Positions 35,893 to 45,611 are shown, counted from the stretch's first letter. The stretch: DNA of 64,000 nucleotides from Candidatus Thorarchaeota archaeon (GCA_029858305.1 JAOUFI010000004.1:1-64000); one strand, 5' to 3'. Numbers and translations are program-made. The notes: generated by a model from the letters alone, not told the origin.

Positions 35893-36318
35893 ATGAGAAA
35901 CGTGAAGTCGTTTGTTCTATGTCTTATTGGCGGTATCCTGATGTTTTATGCTGGATTTGTGGGTAGTGTTGGAATCTGGGGAGACCTGATTGCTCTTGCA
36001 AACTCACTGGCTCCAGGATTTGCAGATGTCCTCTTTTGGGTTCTTATCATACTTCAGAACATCGCTACCCTCGGTGGTATTGCTGTGATTATCGGAGCAA
36101 TCTTGTTCACGACAGATAGAGTGGGAACTGGGAAGTTCATTATAGGAATAGCTGCAGGGATGGGCATCATCGGTCTCATATTCCTCATCTATGATATGTA
36201 CATGGCTTTGGGTGTCGATGCGCTTCTGGAGTTCTACAACTTGCTATCTAATTCAATGGGAATGCTCGGTGTGATCTTGACAATAATTGGTCGAATGATG
36301 GTCAAAAAACCCGAATAA
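35893..36318 (+). CDS. Small integral membrane protein
   Basis: About 141 residues with three or four membrane helices and short loops. ATG 35893 (MRNVKSF) has GGTGAT upstream; the upstream ATG at 35869 would add a hydrophilic segment with no clear site. The loop around DRVGTGK lies between helices two and three. No family recognised. It is 43 bases before the TPR gene at 36362. Confidence 0.6.
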   Translation: MRNVKSFVLCLIGGILMFYAGFVGSVGIWGDLIALANSLAPGFADVLFWVLIILQNIATLGGIAVIIGAILFTTDRVGTGKFIIGIAAGMGIIGLIFLIYDMYMALGVDALLEFYNLLSNSMGMLGVILTIIGRMMVKKPE

Positions 36319-36361
36319 TCCACTTGAGTAACTCTTATCCGAAGCCTATTGAGTACAAATC

Positions 36362-37003
36362 ATGGTTGACGTGACAGAGAACAGTGATAATGCAATTCAG
36401 AAAGCTGTAAAACTAATAGAAAATGGACTCTTCAAAGAAGCTATCGTAGAGCTCCGTGACTTCTTGCGGGATCACCCAGAGTCTATAGAAGGATGGTATA
36501 ATCTAGGTTACGCATTAACAGAAAATGAAGAATATGATGCAGCAAACAAGGCATATGATGAAGCCCTAGCGATTGACAATGGAATTTTTGCATTGTGGTT
36601 CAATAAGGGCACTGTATTCTATGAACAGAAGGATTTTGAGAATGCAAAGGAGTGTTATGAGAAAGCCCTCGAGATTGATCCGGAAGATGCTGAGGCATGG
36701 AACAACTTGGGAAATTGTTTTTCAAGACTAGCAGATGGAAGATCTGCAATTGATGCATATACTAGAGCTGTAGCACTAAGACCTGACTACGCAGAGGCCT
36801 TCTACAACAAAGCAAACGCACATTTCATCGAGGAAGAGGATGAAAAAGCAGTTGCATATGCTGAGCTTGCCCTTGAATTGAATCCAGCCTTAGAAGAAAA
36901 AATTAGTCAATGGATTCATGTTTCACGTAACAGGCTATTATCAAAGAGAGACCAAGAAGAGCATGAACGGAGAGTCAGAGAACGTTCAAAGCAAACAGAT
37001 TGA
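36362..37003 (+). CDS. TPR protein
   Basis: 213 residues, almost entirely classic TPR: LIENGLFKEAIVELRDFLRDHPES, GWYNLGYALTENEEYDAANKAYDEALAI, LWFNKGTVFYEQKDFENAKECYEKALEIDP, AWNNLGNCFSRLADGRSAIDAYTRAVALRP and AFYNKANAHFIEEEDEKAVAYAELALELNP. It has at least five repeats with a basic C-terminus. It is soluble and unrelated at sequence level to the five-gene family above. Likely an adaptor; possibly co-transcribed with the next gene, 43 bases away. Confidence 0.85.
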   Translation: MVDVTENSDNAIQKAVKLIENGLFKEAIVELRDFLRDHPESIEGWYNLGYALTENEEYDAANKAYDEALAIDNGIFALWFNKGTVFYEQKDFENAKECYEKALEIDPEDAEAWNNLGNCFSRLADGRSAIDAYTRAVALRPDYAEAFYNKANAHFIEEEDEKAVAYAELALELNPALEEKISQWIHVSRNRLLSKRDQEEHERRVRERSKQTD

Positions 37004-37046
37004 TTGATTCATCAGACCTAAAAGGAGTAGAGGCACCGTACAGGTC

Positions 37047-37601
37047 ATGATTCCGGGTATGATTCCAGAGGAAACTTCTGAAGGATTCTCTCCACCGTAC
37101 AAATACATAATATTGATAGCGGCTCTAATTACTGTGGGGGGAGTAATATTGGCGTGGCTTGGAGGACAGGGTATTCTACCTCTCAATCCAGCAGTAACTT
37201 TGGGGATGAGTATTCTTCTAGCGACAATCGTCATTTGTTGTGCGGGCGTCATAATGCAAGGAACCTATGCATCAAGAATTGTCAATTATAGCGAGATGGA
37301 GCTCAGATACGAGGAGGGCATGGGACATTATGAAAATGAAGAGTGGGAGAATGCACTCCTTATCTTTACAGAGCTTGCAGGTCCAAAATTGGATCATAAA
37401 CGGGGAACATATTATTCAGCCTGCTGCTATGAAAAGCTTGGAGATTGGGAAAATGTCAAGAAATACACAAATGCCTACCTGAGGATGAAGCCAAAGGATG
37501 CAGAAGCCTGGGAGATGCTGTCTCGAGCCCACAAAACTCTTTTCGAATACGAAGAGGCGCAGTATGCCAGAGACCAAGCGGACAGGTTCAGAACTAGTTA
37601 A
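37047..37601 (+). CDS. Membrane-anchored TPR protein
   Basis: 184 residues: two hydrophobic helices (about residues 14-40 and 44-70), then a cytoplasmic or external TPR part (YEEGMGHYENEEWENALLIFTELAG, TYYSACCYEKLGDWENVKKYTNAYLRMKP, AWEMLSRAHKTLFEYEEAQYARDQ). It follows a soluble TPR gene and a small membrane-protein gene, suggesting a membrane-bound scaffold. Function unknown. Confidence 0.75.
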   Translation: MIPGMIPEETSEGFSPPYKYIILIAALITVGGVILAWLGGQGILPLNPAVTLGMSILLATIVICCAGVIMQGTYASRIVNYSEMELRYEEGMGHYENEEWENALLIFTELAGPKLDHKRGTYYSACCYEKLGDWENVKKYTNAYLRMKPKDAEAWEMLSRAHKTLFEYEEAQYARDQADRFRTS

Positions 37602-37725
37602 GAAGCTCTTCAATTACGTAGATAATGCTGGAGAAGGTCTCTCGAGAAATTGTAGCTGGTGGACATGAATTTCAATTCAATCAAGTTCGCCGATGACGGT
37701 CTCCAAGAAATCTAAGCTATACTAA

Positions 37726-38634
37726 TTAGCATTCAATAACCGGATTACGCAAGAATCCAATCTTCTCAATGAATTGTTCTACTACATCGCCTGATTTCAG
37801 AAACTCTGGCGGATTTCTCACAAATCCGACTCCAGAGGGAGTTCCAGTAGCAATCACATCGCCCGGCTCGAGTGTGAATGACTTCGAGAGGTGAGCAATA
37901 ATTTGTGGAACACTGAAGATCATCTTTGATGTTGTTGAATTCTGTTTTATTACACCGTTGATTTTCGTTATCATCTTAAGGTCGGAACCATCACCCAGCT
38001 CGTCTCGTGTGACAATACAAGGGCCCATGGGACAGAAGCTGTCCAGAGATTTAGAACGTACATACTGTCTATCGCTGTGTTGAAGATCTCTCGCACTCAC
38101 ATCGTTGATGATTGTGTATCCAGCAATGAAGTCTAGGGATTGGTCCTCCTCGACATCTTTACACATCTTGCCTATTACTACCGCAAGCTCAACCTCCCAG
38201 TCTATCTGTTTCGATATTTTCGGTATCTGTATAGGATCATTAGGACCAATTACACATGATGGAAACTTAGCAAAGACTACCGGAAACGTGGGAACTTCAG
38301 TCCCGGTCTCTTTGATATGATCAAGATAGTTACGCCCGACAGCAATAATTTTCCCTGGCCGTGGTATTGGAGCTTCCAGTGTCAGTGAGCTCGGTTCCCG
38401 GGTGAGAAGACGTTCTTCATTCGGTGATTGTTCATGTCGTTTGACAATCTGACTTACAACTTCAATACCTGATTCCCAATTCAGGAGATCCAGCATGGTT
38501 GTCGGAAAACTCTGACCATGAACGTGATACTTCCTGCCAAAGTAAGAGGCCGCATCTGGAATGTCAAGAATCCCTGATTCTATGTGCACACCAATGGAAG
38601 GCACGCCCATTCGTGAGTATGTGACCAATCGCAT
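37726..38634 (-). CDS. Fumarylacetoacetate-hydrolase-family enzyme
   Basis: 302 residues. The C-terminal catalytic domain shows KIIAVGRNYLDHIKETG, PVVFAKFPSCVIGPND, DWEVELAVVIGK (E-x-E and D metal ligands), GYTIINDVSARDLQ and LEPGDVIATGTPSGVGF. Members act on acylpyruvates, 2-oxopentenedioates or hydroxyhepta-dienedioate. The N-terminal ~70 residues are the usual small extension. Exact substrate unknown; it is divergent from the LeuB-type operon. Confidence 0.88.
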   Translation of the reverse strand: MRLVTYSRMGVPSIGVHIESGILDIPDAASYFGRKYHVHGQSFPTTMLDLLNWESGIEVVSQIVKRHEQSPNEERLLTREPSSLTLEAPIPRPGKIIAVGRNYLDHIKETGTEVPTFPVVFAKFPSCVIGPNDPIQIPKISKQIDWEVELAVVIGKMCKDVEEDQSLDFIAGYTIINDVSARDLQHSDRQYVRSKSLDSFCPMGPCIVTRDELGDGSDLKMITKINGVIKQNSTTSKMIFSVPQIIAHLSKSFTLEPGDVIATGTPSGVGFVRNPPEFLKSGDVVEQFIEKIGFLRNPVIEC

Positions 38635-38698
38635 GATATCATAGGTCCAACCAACTCATTTATTCGTAATGGTAACAAACACGTCATAGTGATTACGC

Positions 38699-39028
38699 AT
38701 GACGAATGAACCATCACTTGATGAGTTACCCGACAAGGTTTTCGTTGCCCTAGGCAGAAGAGGTATGGAGGGTATTCCTCTAAAAGAATGTACGTACGAG
38801 TGTGATGGAAAAGAGCTTCGTTTCCTCAAATTCAGCAAGAGCAAAGACTATCTCAAGGGACAAGGTGTTGAAGAGGTAGTCGAGGACTGGCTTGTTGAGT
38901 GTATGAAATGTGGCAAACCTTTCACAATCCGATGCATCATCAGATATGCAGAGGGAGAAAGGATAGATACAAGAGTAGACATTATAGATGATACTGGCAA
39001 GAATCTTGGTTGGCTAGGAAGCTATTAG
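38699..39028 (+). CDS. Small unknown protein with cysteine knuckle
   Basis: 109 residues. It has a CMKCGKPFTIRC segment near residue 70, possibly a zinc site, and CTYEC near residue 31. No family recognised. Its stop precedes the LeuB-type start by ten bases and it runs in the same direction, so it is probably the first gene of the operon. The intergenic side toward the FAH gene is 64 bases. Confidence 0.6.
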   Translation: MTNEPSLDELPDKVFVALGRRGMEGIPLKECTYECDGKELRFLKFSKSKDYLKGQGVEEVVEDWLVECMKCGKPFTIRCIIRYAEGERIDTRVDIIDDTGKNLGWLGSY

Positions 39029-39038
39029 GTGAGTTGAA

Positions 39039-40199
39039 ATGTCTCGGACCTACAAGATATCAATCCTTCCCGGAGATGGCATTGGTCGTGAAGTCGTGCC
39101 TCAGGCAGTTAACGTACTTCAAGCTGCAGAGGAACTTGTTGGAGGTTTCCAGATGGACCTTCACAAATATGAGTGTGGAGGAGAGTTCTATCGGAAGGAG
39201 AAGAGAGAATGGACAATCGAGGCGGAGGAGTTCACGAAAAAAGAGGCAGATGCTGTGCTCCTTGGTGCTATAGGTGCGGTCAATTCAGATGGGAGTAGTG
39301 TGAGACTTCCAGATGGGAATCTCGCAGGTTATAGTATAGTGATAGGACTAAGGATGGAACTTGATCTCTTTGCCAACGTCAGACCGGTCAAGCTCTATGA
39401 AGGAGTATGGACACCACTTAGCGGAAAAGGACCAGATGATATCGACATGACCATTATCCGAGAGAACACAGAAGGACTCTATTCACCAACTCGGGGAACT
39501 TTGAAGAGAGGGAAAGAATCTGAATTAGCAATCGATACCAGAGTTATAACAAGAAAGGGGTCAGAGCGGGTTATACGTTATGCTTTCCACCTTGCTGTCA
39601 ATAGTCACGGAGCTCCAAGTGACAGACAAAAGAGAGTGACCTGTGTCGATAAGAGCAATTTACTCGCTGGTTGTCAACTCTTTAGAAGTGTATTCGACGA
39701 GATTGCCCAAGAGTATCCAAGCGTTGAGAAGGACTATGCATATGTGGATGCGTGGACTCAGTGGTGTCTCAGAAAGCCTGAGTACTACAATGTTGTTGTT
39801 GCTCCCAATGAATTTGGAGACATAATCACAGACCTTGGAGCAGCAGTCCAAGGTGGTCTTGGTGTAGCCCCTGCAGGGAATATTGGAGTCAAGCATGGTG
39901 TCTTCGAACCAGTTCATGGCTCAGCACCAAAATACTATGGATCTAATAGTGCAAATCCGATTGCCGCCATTCTGGCATTGAGTATGATGCTAGACTGGCT
40001 AGGAACAGAGCATCGCGATAAGAAAGTTAAAAGTGCTGGAGAATTAATCAAAGCATCAGTCGCAGAGCTACTCAGAGAAGGCAAGGTACGAACGCTAGAC
40101 TTGTGTGTGGGGCCATGGAGCTCTGTAAGTCCCAGCTCCACAGAAAATGTGACTTCTGAAATAATTAAATTACTCAAAAGAATTCAGACGAAACGGTGA
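39039..40199 (+). CDS. Isopropylmalate/homoisocitrate-type decarboxylating dehydrogenase
   Basis: 386 residues. Landmarks: [13 protein letters not shown], the substrate arginines in [23 protein letters not shown], the lysine in VDKSNLL, the metal aspartates in [20 protein letters not shown], and the NAD-binding [15 protein letters not shown]. Family members oxidise 3-isopropylmalate, isocitrate, homoisocitrate or tartrate. Followed by LeuC- and LeuD-type genes it probably works with them in one chain-elongation route. Leucine is likeliest, but no isopropylmalate or homocitrate synthase is in the window. The symbol is withheld for that reason. Confidence 0.85.
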   Translation: MSRTYKISILPGDGIGREVVPQAVNVLQAAEELVGGFQMDLHKYECGGEFYRKEKREWTIEAEEFTKKEADAVLLGAIGAVNSDGSSVRLPDGNLAGYSIVIGLRMELDLFANVRPVKLYEGVWTPLSGKGPDDIDMTIIRENTEGLYSPTRGTLKRGKESELAIDTRVITRKGSERVIRYAFHLAVNSHGAPSDRQKRVTCVDKSNLLAGCQLFRSVFDEIAQEYPSVEKDYAYVDAWTQWCLRKPEYYNVVVAPNEFGDIITDLGAAVQGGLGVAPAGNIGVKHGVFEPVHGSAPKYYGSNSANPIAAILALSMMLDWLGTEHRDKKVKSAGELIKASVAELLREGKVRTLDLCVGPWSSVSPSSTENVTSEIIKLLKRIQTKR

Positions 40200-40205
40200 G
40201 TTACA

Positions 40206-41471
40206 ATGGGCAAAACTCTAGCAGAAAAACTACTGGCAAATCATACTGATGATGGAAAAGCCACTGCAGGAGACATAGTTGAAGCACACATCGACCTATT
40301 GATGGTACATGAGGTCCTTGGCTCGAGAATTATCCCCATTCTTAAAGAGATGGACTTCAAACATGTGTGGGATCCAAAGAGAATCATTGTGGTGAATGAT
40401 CATTGGGCACCAGCATCCGATATTAATAGCGCAGAGATTCATCGCCGTAATCGCAATTTCGTCCGTGAACAAGGCATCATGAATTTCTGTGATGTCGACT
40501 GTGGAATATCCCATCAAATACTTCCTGAGAGTGGCCTTGTAGCGCCTGGAGACCTTATCATAGGAAGTGATTCTCATTCTACAACATATGGTGCGTTTAA
40601 CGCATTCTCTACGGGTCTAGCAGCCACTGACTCCGCGCTCATACTAGCAACTGGTATGTCTTGGTTCATGGTTCCCGAAACAATCCGTATAGAAGTGGAT
40701 GGAAAATTATCGAAGATGGTCATGAGCAAGGATCTCATTTTGCTGATTCTCAAGGATCTCGGACCTGATGGAGCCAACTACAAATCAATCGAATTCTTTG
40801 GAACTACCATTGACAATATGGATGTAGGACCACGAATGACAATGTGTAACATGACCGTTGAAGCAGGGGCAAAGTGCTCACCTATGATGGTGAACGGCTA
40901 TGTAGAATCATGGATGAAAAATGTGGCACCGACACGTAAATGGACATCAACTAAACCAGATGATGATGCAGAGTATATACAGAATCTAACCTACGATTTA
41001 AATAAAGACCCTCTTTGTCCGATGGTTGCAACACCCGATAATCCTACGAACGGACAGTCAGTTATCGAGGTGAGTGGTGTACCAATAGATCAAGCATTCA
41101 TCGGTTCCTGTACAAATGGGAGAATAGATGATCTTGAGATTGCAGCAAAGATACTGAAGGGCAAGAAGATTCGAAAAGGAGTACGTCTTATTATCACACC
41201 TGCAAGTAGAGAAACATACGTGCATGCTCTACATGAGGGGCTTGTGGAAATCTTCATGGACGCTGGAGCAATAGTCACAAACTCAACCTGCGGGGCTTGT
41301 GTTGGCGGCCATCTTGGAGTCCTAGGAGCAGGGGAGGTGTGCATCTCTACAACAAATAGGAACTTTCGAGGAAGAATGGGACATAAAGATTCGTCAATCT
41401 ATCTGGCATCTCCAGCTACTGTAGCGGCAAGTGCTCTAGAAGGAGCTATAACTGATCCCAGGAGGGTATGA
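40206..41471 (+). CDS. leuC: Aconitase-family dehydratase large subunit (LeuC type)
   Basis: 421 residues. The 4Fe-4S cysteines are in FIGSCTNGR and STCGACVGGH. Other motifs: AHIDLLMVHEVLG, GDLIIGSDSHSTTYGAFNAFSTG and CISTTNRNFRGRMG. The length fits archaeal LeuC or homoaconitase large subunits. It starts six bases after the dehydrogenase and overlaps the small-subunit start by four bases, consistent with a translationally coupled complex. Confidence 0.85.
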   Translation: MGKTLAEKLLANHTDDGKATAGDIVEAHIDLLMVHEVLGSRIIPILKEMDFKHVWDPKRIIVVNDHWAPASDINSAEIHRRNRNFVREQGIMNFCDVDCGISHQILPESGLVAPGDLIIGSDSHSTTYGAFNAFSTGLAATDSALILATGMSWFMVPETIRIEVDGKLSKMVMSKDLILLILKDLGPDGANYKSIEFFGTTIDNMDVGPRMTMCNMTVEAGAKCSPMMVNGYVESWMKNVAPTRKWTSTKPDDDAEYIQNLTYDLNKDPLCPMVATPDNPTNGQSVIEVSGVPIDQAFIGSCTNGRIDDLEIAAKILKGKKIRKGVRLIITPASRETYVHALHEGLVEIFMDAGAIVTNSTCGACVGGHLGVLGAGEVCISTTNRNFRGRMGHKDSSIYLASPATVAASALEGAITDPRRV

Positions 41472-41986
41472 TTGTGACAAGAAATCTCACTAATATCACA
41501 GGAAGAGCTTGGGTCTTTGGTAATGACATAAACACGGATCAAATCATCCAAGGTCAATACCTCACAATCCTTGATTATGCTGAAATGGCTAAACATACAT
41601 TCGAAATCCCTCGTCCACTCTTTGCCTCAAAGGTCAAGAAGAATGATATTGTAATCGCAGGTCGTAACTTTGGAGGAGGATCGTCACGGGAAGAAGCTCC
41701 TAAGGTTCTTCTTGAGTCAGGAATCGGATGTGTAATTGCAGAATCCTTTGCAAGAATTTTCTACAGGAACGGGTTTAATGTTGGTCTTCCTCTTCTCATC
41801 GCTCCTAATGCAGCCAAGCTAGTAAAGGATGGAGAAACTGTTACAGTAAATCTAGTTGAAGGTACACTCACTCTACGAAGTAATAAAGACATTATCCACG
41901 GCAAGCCAGTAACTGAAAGAATCCTGAACCTCCTGAGCGCAGGAGGCGCAGTCCAGTGGTATAGAAAAACGCTTGGAAAACGCTAA
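41468..41986 (+). CDS. leuD: Aconitase-family dehydratase small subunit (LeuD type)
   Basis: 172 residues. It has the swivelling-domain motifs FGNDINTDQIIQGQYLTI and GRNFGGGSSREEAP. The substrate-specificity loop reads YLTI, not the YLRT or YLVY known from characterised archaeal homoaconitase and isopropylmalate enzymes, so the substrate is unsure. The usual cysteine before GSSRE is glycine here. Its ATG overlaps the end of the large-subunit gene. Confidence 0.82.
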   Translation: MIVTRNLTNITGRAWVFGNDINTDQIIQGQYLTILDYAEMAKHTFEIPRPLFASKVKKNDIVIAGRNFGGGSSREEAPKVLLESGIGCVIAESFARIFYRNGFNVGLPLLIAPNAAKLVKDGETVTVNLVEGTLTLRSNKDIIHGKPVTERILNLLSAGGAVQWYRKTLGKR

Positions 41987-42037
41987 AAGGCATCAATAAG
42001 CTGTTGCATACGACGTCATCATCTATGAGGTTATCTG

Positions 42038-43822
42038 ATGAATGCATTAGTATTCTTATTAATTTCAATTATTGCACATGCAATCCCAATACCGTTTGCA
42101 CGGCAATATATGATACCAAGCAGACTAATCAAATGGTTGCCCTTGCGTCTTGTGTGGGGAACTGTCGCTTGGGTAATCATATGTCTTCTATTCGGAGCAG
42201 CGCTACCTTGGGCAATTCTTGGACTTGTAATGAGCCTAGGAGCACTCATGATGATCACAAGCGGATTCCGCCCGGGTGGTCATATTGAGAATATGTTAGA
42301 GGGCATCAAAGTACCCTTTGCCTGTATTGGTTTAATCATACTCATAACAGTACCAGCATTTGGGAGTGTTATTAGCTGGACATCGGGGGTTGCAAACGCC
42401 GAATATTTTGATGCCATGATTTCAGAAACTGACGAGCCACTTTTCACAAGTCCAATCCCTGATAGAATGGTTCGTCTTGTCACAGAAGAATATGCAAAAT
42501 ATGTAGCAAGCCAACACCTATCACCTTTTGGATCAAACAACTTAGTTGCTGCAGCACATATCACTCTTAGAAACGGAACTTTGGTCTGGGTGTGTACGAT
42601 AGTATCGACAAATGTACTTGCTGAGAACTATATCAAGGGATTCATCGTTGTGGATGCAAATGATCCCCAGACAGTTGAACCCCTTGCAATCACCTCTACG
42701 AGCATTCCTGTCGGGGAGGGTCTATTCTGGGACAAGAACATTCAGTTCGGGAACTATTTGAATGACATAACATCAATGTATGAATATGCATATCCAACAT
42801 GGGATCCCAGTGGAAATTTGGTCTACGTCCAGACACGGACACCACTTGGCTTTGATTTCGTAGAAGCCGCAATCGGACCAATTGTCTATGCAGAGAATGG
42901 TTCAGTGTTCGCGTATGATACCATTGCAGATACACCATCGTGGATCACACAAGCTTATGCAGAGGAATGGCTGGAGAGGCAAATAACACGATGGGGAAGT
43001 TTCCGAAGAGGTAGTGGATTTGACCTATTTGCTGGAGGATTATTGTGGGTTATTCCACCCTCAAACGACAGGCTCGAGATTACAGAGGATACAAGATATA
43101 TCTTGAATCCAGACACCGGTCGAATTGAGGCGTTCATAGCAGTCCATCCAGTGAACTCACCAAGTACTCTTGCAGGAGTATTCCGTGCAACACAGAACGA
43201 GGTGTACTATCATGACCTAAGTGGATTGGGATATGTTAGTGGTGAGGCTGCAGTCGCCAATGTTGTCGGGGACATAGGTCAACCAGCAAGCGGTTACTAC
43301 TATGGAGCTATGCCGCTTCTCTATCCAGTCACTATTAATTCCACACTCACAAAGTGGACATGGTACACGCCAATCTATTGGGCTGATACCTACTACGACG
43401 AAGATCTTGGAGAGTATATCTCATCCAATATGAGGCTTCATGCACTTGGCTTAGTCGATGCCTCAAATATCGATCGATTCGTTTGGTTGCCCTTGGGAGG
43501 AACTACATCTGGTGAGGACCTAGTATACGATGTCAGAAGTGATTATCTAGGCTTGTTTGGGGGTGTCATTGAGGAGGAGCCATCCGATAGCTTCAGCATC
43601 ACAGCTAATGTTACAGCAAAGACCACATTTGTCCAGAATGGTCAGCAGCACGTTCTACTACAGACGAACAATGCCACCTATGAATTCCTAGAAGGTGCTC
43701 AAGCTTGGATGAACACAACAGATTGGTATACACTCCTATTTATCGACGTAGACGATAATTTCACCGCAACGATTCTACAAGTAGGAGATGTCTATCGAAT
43801 AATCGCTATCGTCAAAAACTAG
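42038..43822 (+). CDS. Membrane protein with large outer domain
   Basis: 594 residues. Four hydrophobic helices occupy the first ~120 residues (ALVFLLISIIAHAIPIPFA, LVWGTVAWVIICLLFG, LPWAILGLVMSLGALMMI, VPFACIGLIILITVPAFG), then about 470 residues of beta-rich sequence with aromatic and asparagine-rich stretches and several N-glycosylation sequons. GAGGT precedes ATG 42038. No family is recognised. A strong terminator follows, so the LeuBCD-type group and this gene probably end there. Confidence 0.75.
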   Translation: MNALVFLLISIIAHAIPIPFARQYMIPSRLIKWLPLRLVWGTVAWVIICLLFGAALPWAILGLVMSLGALMMITSGFRPGGHIENMLEGIKVPFACIGLIILITVPAFGSVISWTSGVANAEYFDAMISETDEPLFTSPIPDRMVRLVTEEYAKYVASQHLSPFGSNNLVAAAHITLRNGTLVWVCTIVSTNVLAENYIKGFIVVDANDPQTVEPLAITSTSIPVGEGLFWDKNIQFGNYLNDITSMYEYAYPTWDPSGNLVYVQTRTPLGFDFVEAAIGPIVYAENGSVFAYDTIADTPSWITQAYAEEWLERQITRWGSFRRGSGFDLFAGGLLWVIPPSNDRLEITEDTRYILNPDTGRIEAFIAVHPVNSPSTLAGVFRATQNEVYYHDLSGLGYVSGEAAVANVVGDIGQPASGYYYGAMPLLYPVTINSTLTKWTWYTPIYWADTYYDEDLGEYISSNMRLHALGLVDASNIDRFVWLPLGGTTSGEDLVYDVRSDYLGLFGGVIEEEPSDSFSITANVTAKTTFVQNGQQHVLLQTNNATYEFLEGAQAWMNTTDWYTLLFIDVDDNFTATILQVGDVYRIIAIVKN

Positions 43823-43824
43823 TG

Positions 43825-43859
43825 GAAGGAGAGATTTCTCTCCTTCATTCTCCTTTTTT
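43825..43859 (+). terminator. Intrinsic-type terminator
   Basis: GAAGGAGAG and CTCTCCTTC form a 9-bp stem with loop ATTT, followed eight bases later by TTTTTT. It lies directly after the 42038-43822 gene. Confidence 0.6.
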
Positions 43860-44037
43860 ATTCATTTGTGCGAGTACCCATACTCATCCTGGTTTTCATT
43901 GAAGCATACTTCACCTTTGCCATGTCTCAAATCTATTCACGTCGAGTTCTGTATTGTATTGCATTGGTATAGATAGCGCATTTGTTTCCAAGTGGGCATT
44001 GATCTTCAAACTCGCCATGATCGTGCATACTTTCCAA

Positions 44038-45207
44038 TTATTTTGGAAAGAATTCCTTGTATACCTCGCGCTGGATAAGGAACCGAAGGATTTCTGCGGT
44101 TCCGCCACCGATGGTCATTAGGCGTGCATCCCTCAAGAAACGTTCAACTGGATAATCGGTTGTATAACCCATGCCACCTAGTATCTGAAGAGCATCATTT
44201 GTAATCTGAATAGCTGCTTCAGTTGTGTATAGTTTCGCAATGGATGCGGCTTTTGTAATCTTCTCGCCACGATCATACATTCTTGCAGCTGTTAGGGTGA
44301 GTGCACGACCGGCTTCGAGTTTCATAGCCATATCAGCAATCTTGAAGCTCACACCCTCAAACGCACTGATAGGTCTTCCAAATTGATGACGCTCGGTAGA
44401 ATACCTCACAGCAATCTCATATGGTGTTCTACCATATCCTATTGCCTCGCCTGCTATTGCAGTCCGCTCGGAATCTAATTCATCCATTAGAATGTGAAAA
44501 CCCATACCAGGATTACCAAGGAGCATATCACCAGGAACTCTAACATCTTCGAGTTTCAACCAAGACACACGGGCTGATTTCATCCCAAGTAGATCGTGGT
44601 CTTGCACAACGCTAAAACCATCACTCTTTGTATCAATAATGAAGGCAGACATTCCATCCTTTGCTTTCAAATTAGGATCTGTGATAGCAAAAGCACACAT
44701 AAAATCAGCTTGGCTTCCATTCGTTATGAATCGCTTTTCACCATTAAGTATCCAGTCATCACCATCTTTCTCTGCACGGGTCTTCATCCCAGCAGTATCT
44801 GAACCGACATCTGGTTCTGTGATCCCAATACATCCAATCTTATCCCCTGCGACAACTGGCTCTAGATACTTCTTCTTTTGCTCAGGAGTTCCAAACCTTG
44901 CAACAGGCATTCCATAAAGTGTAGTGGACGCCATTCTAGCCATATCGAGACCGCCATTTGTCGCAGAAATCTCCTCAGCAACTATTATCTCGTAGGATAA
45001 GCCTCTGTTTGTTCCGCCCACGGTTTTGTCATGGTGAACGCCCATGTATCCAGATTTGCCAATTTTCCTCAACAATTCCCGAGGGTACGGACCTTTGTCA
45101 ATCTCATCTGCAATTGGAGCAATTTCCTTATCGCAGAAAGCACGAACTTCTCTACGAAAATTAATCTCATCCTCAGTCCAAAGTGCATTTGATAGATACT
45201 CAGCCAT
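44038..45207 (-). CDS. Acyl-CoA dehydrogenase
   Basis: 389 residues. Order of family motifs: GGTNRGLSYEIIVAEE, CIGITEPDVGSDTAGM, NGEKRFITNGSQADF, RHQFGRPISAFEG and LQILGGMGYTTDYPVERFLRDARLMTI. The usual catalytic glutamate (IYEGT) reads IGGGTAEI, but ELDSERTAIAGEA places a glutamate where isovaleryl- and long-chain enzymes have theirs, so catalysis is probably intact with that layout. FAD-dependent, with electron-transfer flavoprotein as likely acceptor. A TATA box at 45268-45278 serves it. It stands with DUF35, thiolase, biotin carrier and carboxyltransferase genes. Confidence 0.93.
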   Translation of the reverse strand: MAEYLSNALWTEDEINFRREVRAFCDKEIAPIADEIDKGPYPRELLRKIGKSGYMGVHHDKTVGGTNRGLSYEIIVAEEISATNGGLDMARMASTTLYGMPVARFGTPEQKKKYLEPVVAGDKIGCIGITEPDVGSDTAGMKTRAEKDGDDWILNGEKRFITNGSQADFMCAFAITDPNLKAKDGMSAFIIDTKSDGFSVVQDHDLLGMKSARVSWLKLEDVRVPGDMLLGNPGMGFHILMDELDSERTAIAGEAIGYGRTPYEIAVRYSTERHQFGRPISAFEGVSFKIADMAMKLEAGRALTLTAARMYDRGEKITKAASIAKLYTTEAAIQITNDALQILGGMGYTTDYPVERFLRDARLMTIGGGTAEILRFLIQREVYKEFFPK

Positions 45208-45267
45208 TATTGAAACCCGCCTGTTTCGTGGAGCACTTGCTTAAATTAGTAACTGACTTTTGAAAAG

Positions 45268-45278
45268 GGTATATAAAA
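45268..45278 (-). promoter_or_regulatory. TATA box for the acyl-CoA dehydrogenase gene
   Basis: The minus strand reads GATTTTATATACC, about 60-70 bases before the ATG at 45207. Transcription would start near 45247. Confidence 0.55.
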
Positions 45279-45611
45279 TCAGGGAAGTAAGCGGAAACGA
45301 AACCGCTCCTCTCCATCCAAGGTAATCTCAACTAGAGCTCCTATCTGAGGTTCAAGCCGCTCCTCATTATAACCAAGACACAACACCACAGCGCCTTGAT
45401 CTAGTTCTACTAATGCCATCTTCAGAGGTGTATCAAATCCATCAGGAGGCAATTGTAGGGTTGTGTGACTGAGGATTGATCCTTTATTATCAATCTCAGA
45501 TGTTGACATTCTTCCAGCTATTTTGCCACAATATGGGCATACCTCACGTGGAGGCACAATTGTTCGTTTACATTGACCACAGTGAGATGCTTGAATCTTC
45601 ATCCTCCACAT
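45279..45611 (-). CDS. DUF35-family zinc-ribbon/OB-fold protein
   Basis: About 107-110 residues. It has the complete four-cysteine ribbon CGQCKRTIVPPREVCPYC followed by an OB-fold (STSEIDNKGSILSHTTL, MALVELDQGAVVLCLGY, VEITLDGEERFRFR). Compact size typical for the family. It starts at 45611 or the later ATG at 45602. A TATA-like CTTTTAAAGG lies near 45654. It is probably the acyl-CoA partner of the thiolase at 57376-58548 or of a thiolase elsewhere. Confidence 0.85.
   Translation of the reverse strand: MWRMKIQASHCGQCKRTIVPPREVCPYCGKIAGRMSTSEIDNKGSILSHTTLQLPPDGFDTPLKMALVELDQGAVVLCLGYNEERLEPQIGALVEITLDGEERFRFRLLP

Noticed and set aside
43911..44108. 65-codon minus frame after the acyl-CoA dehydrogenase gene
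   Set aside because: Its first part is a shadow of the dehydrogenase gene in another frame; the remaining ~40 codons have no ribosome site or family likeness.
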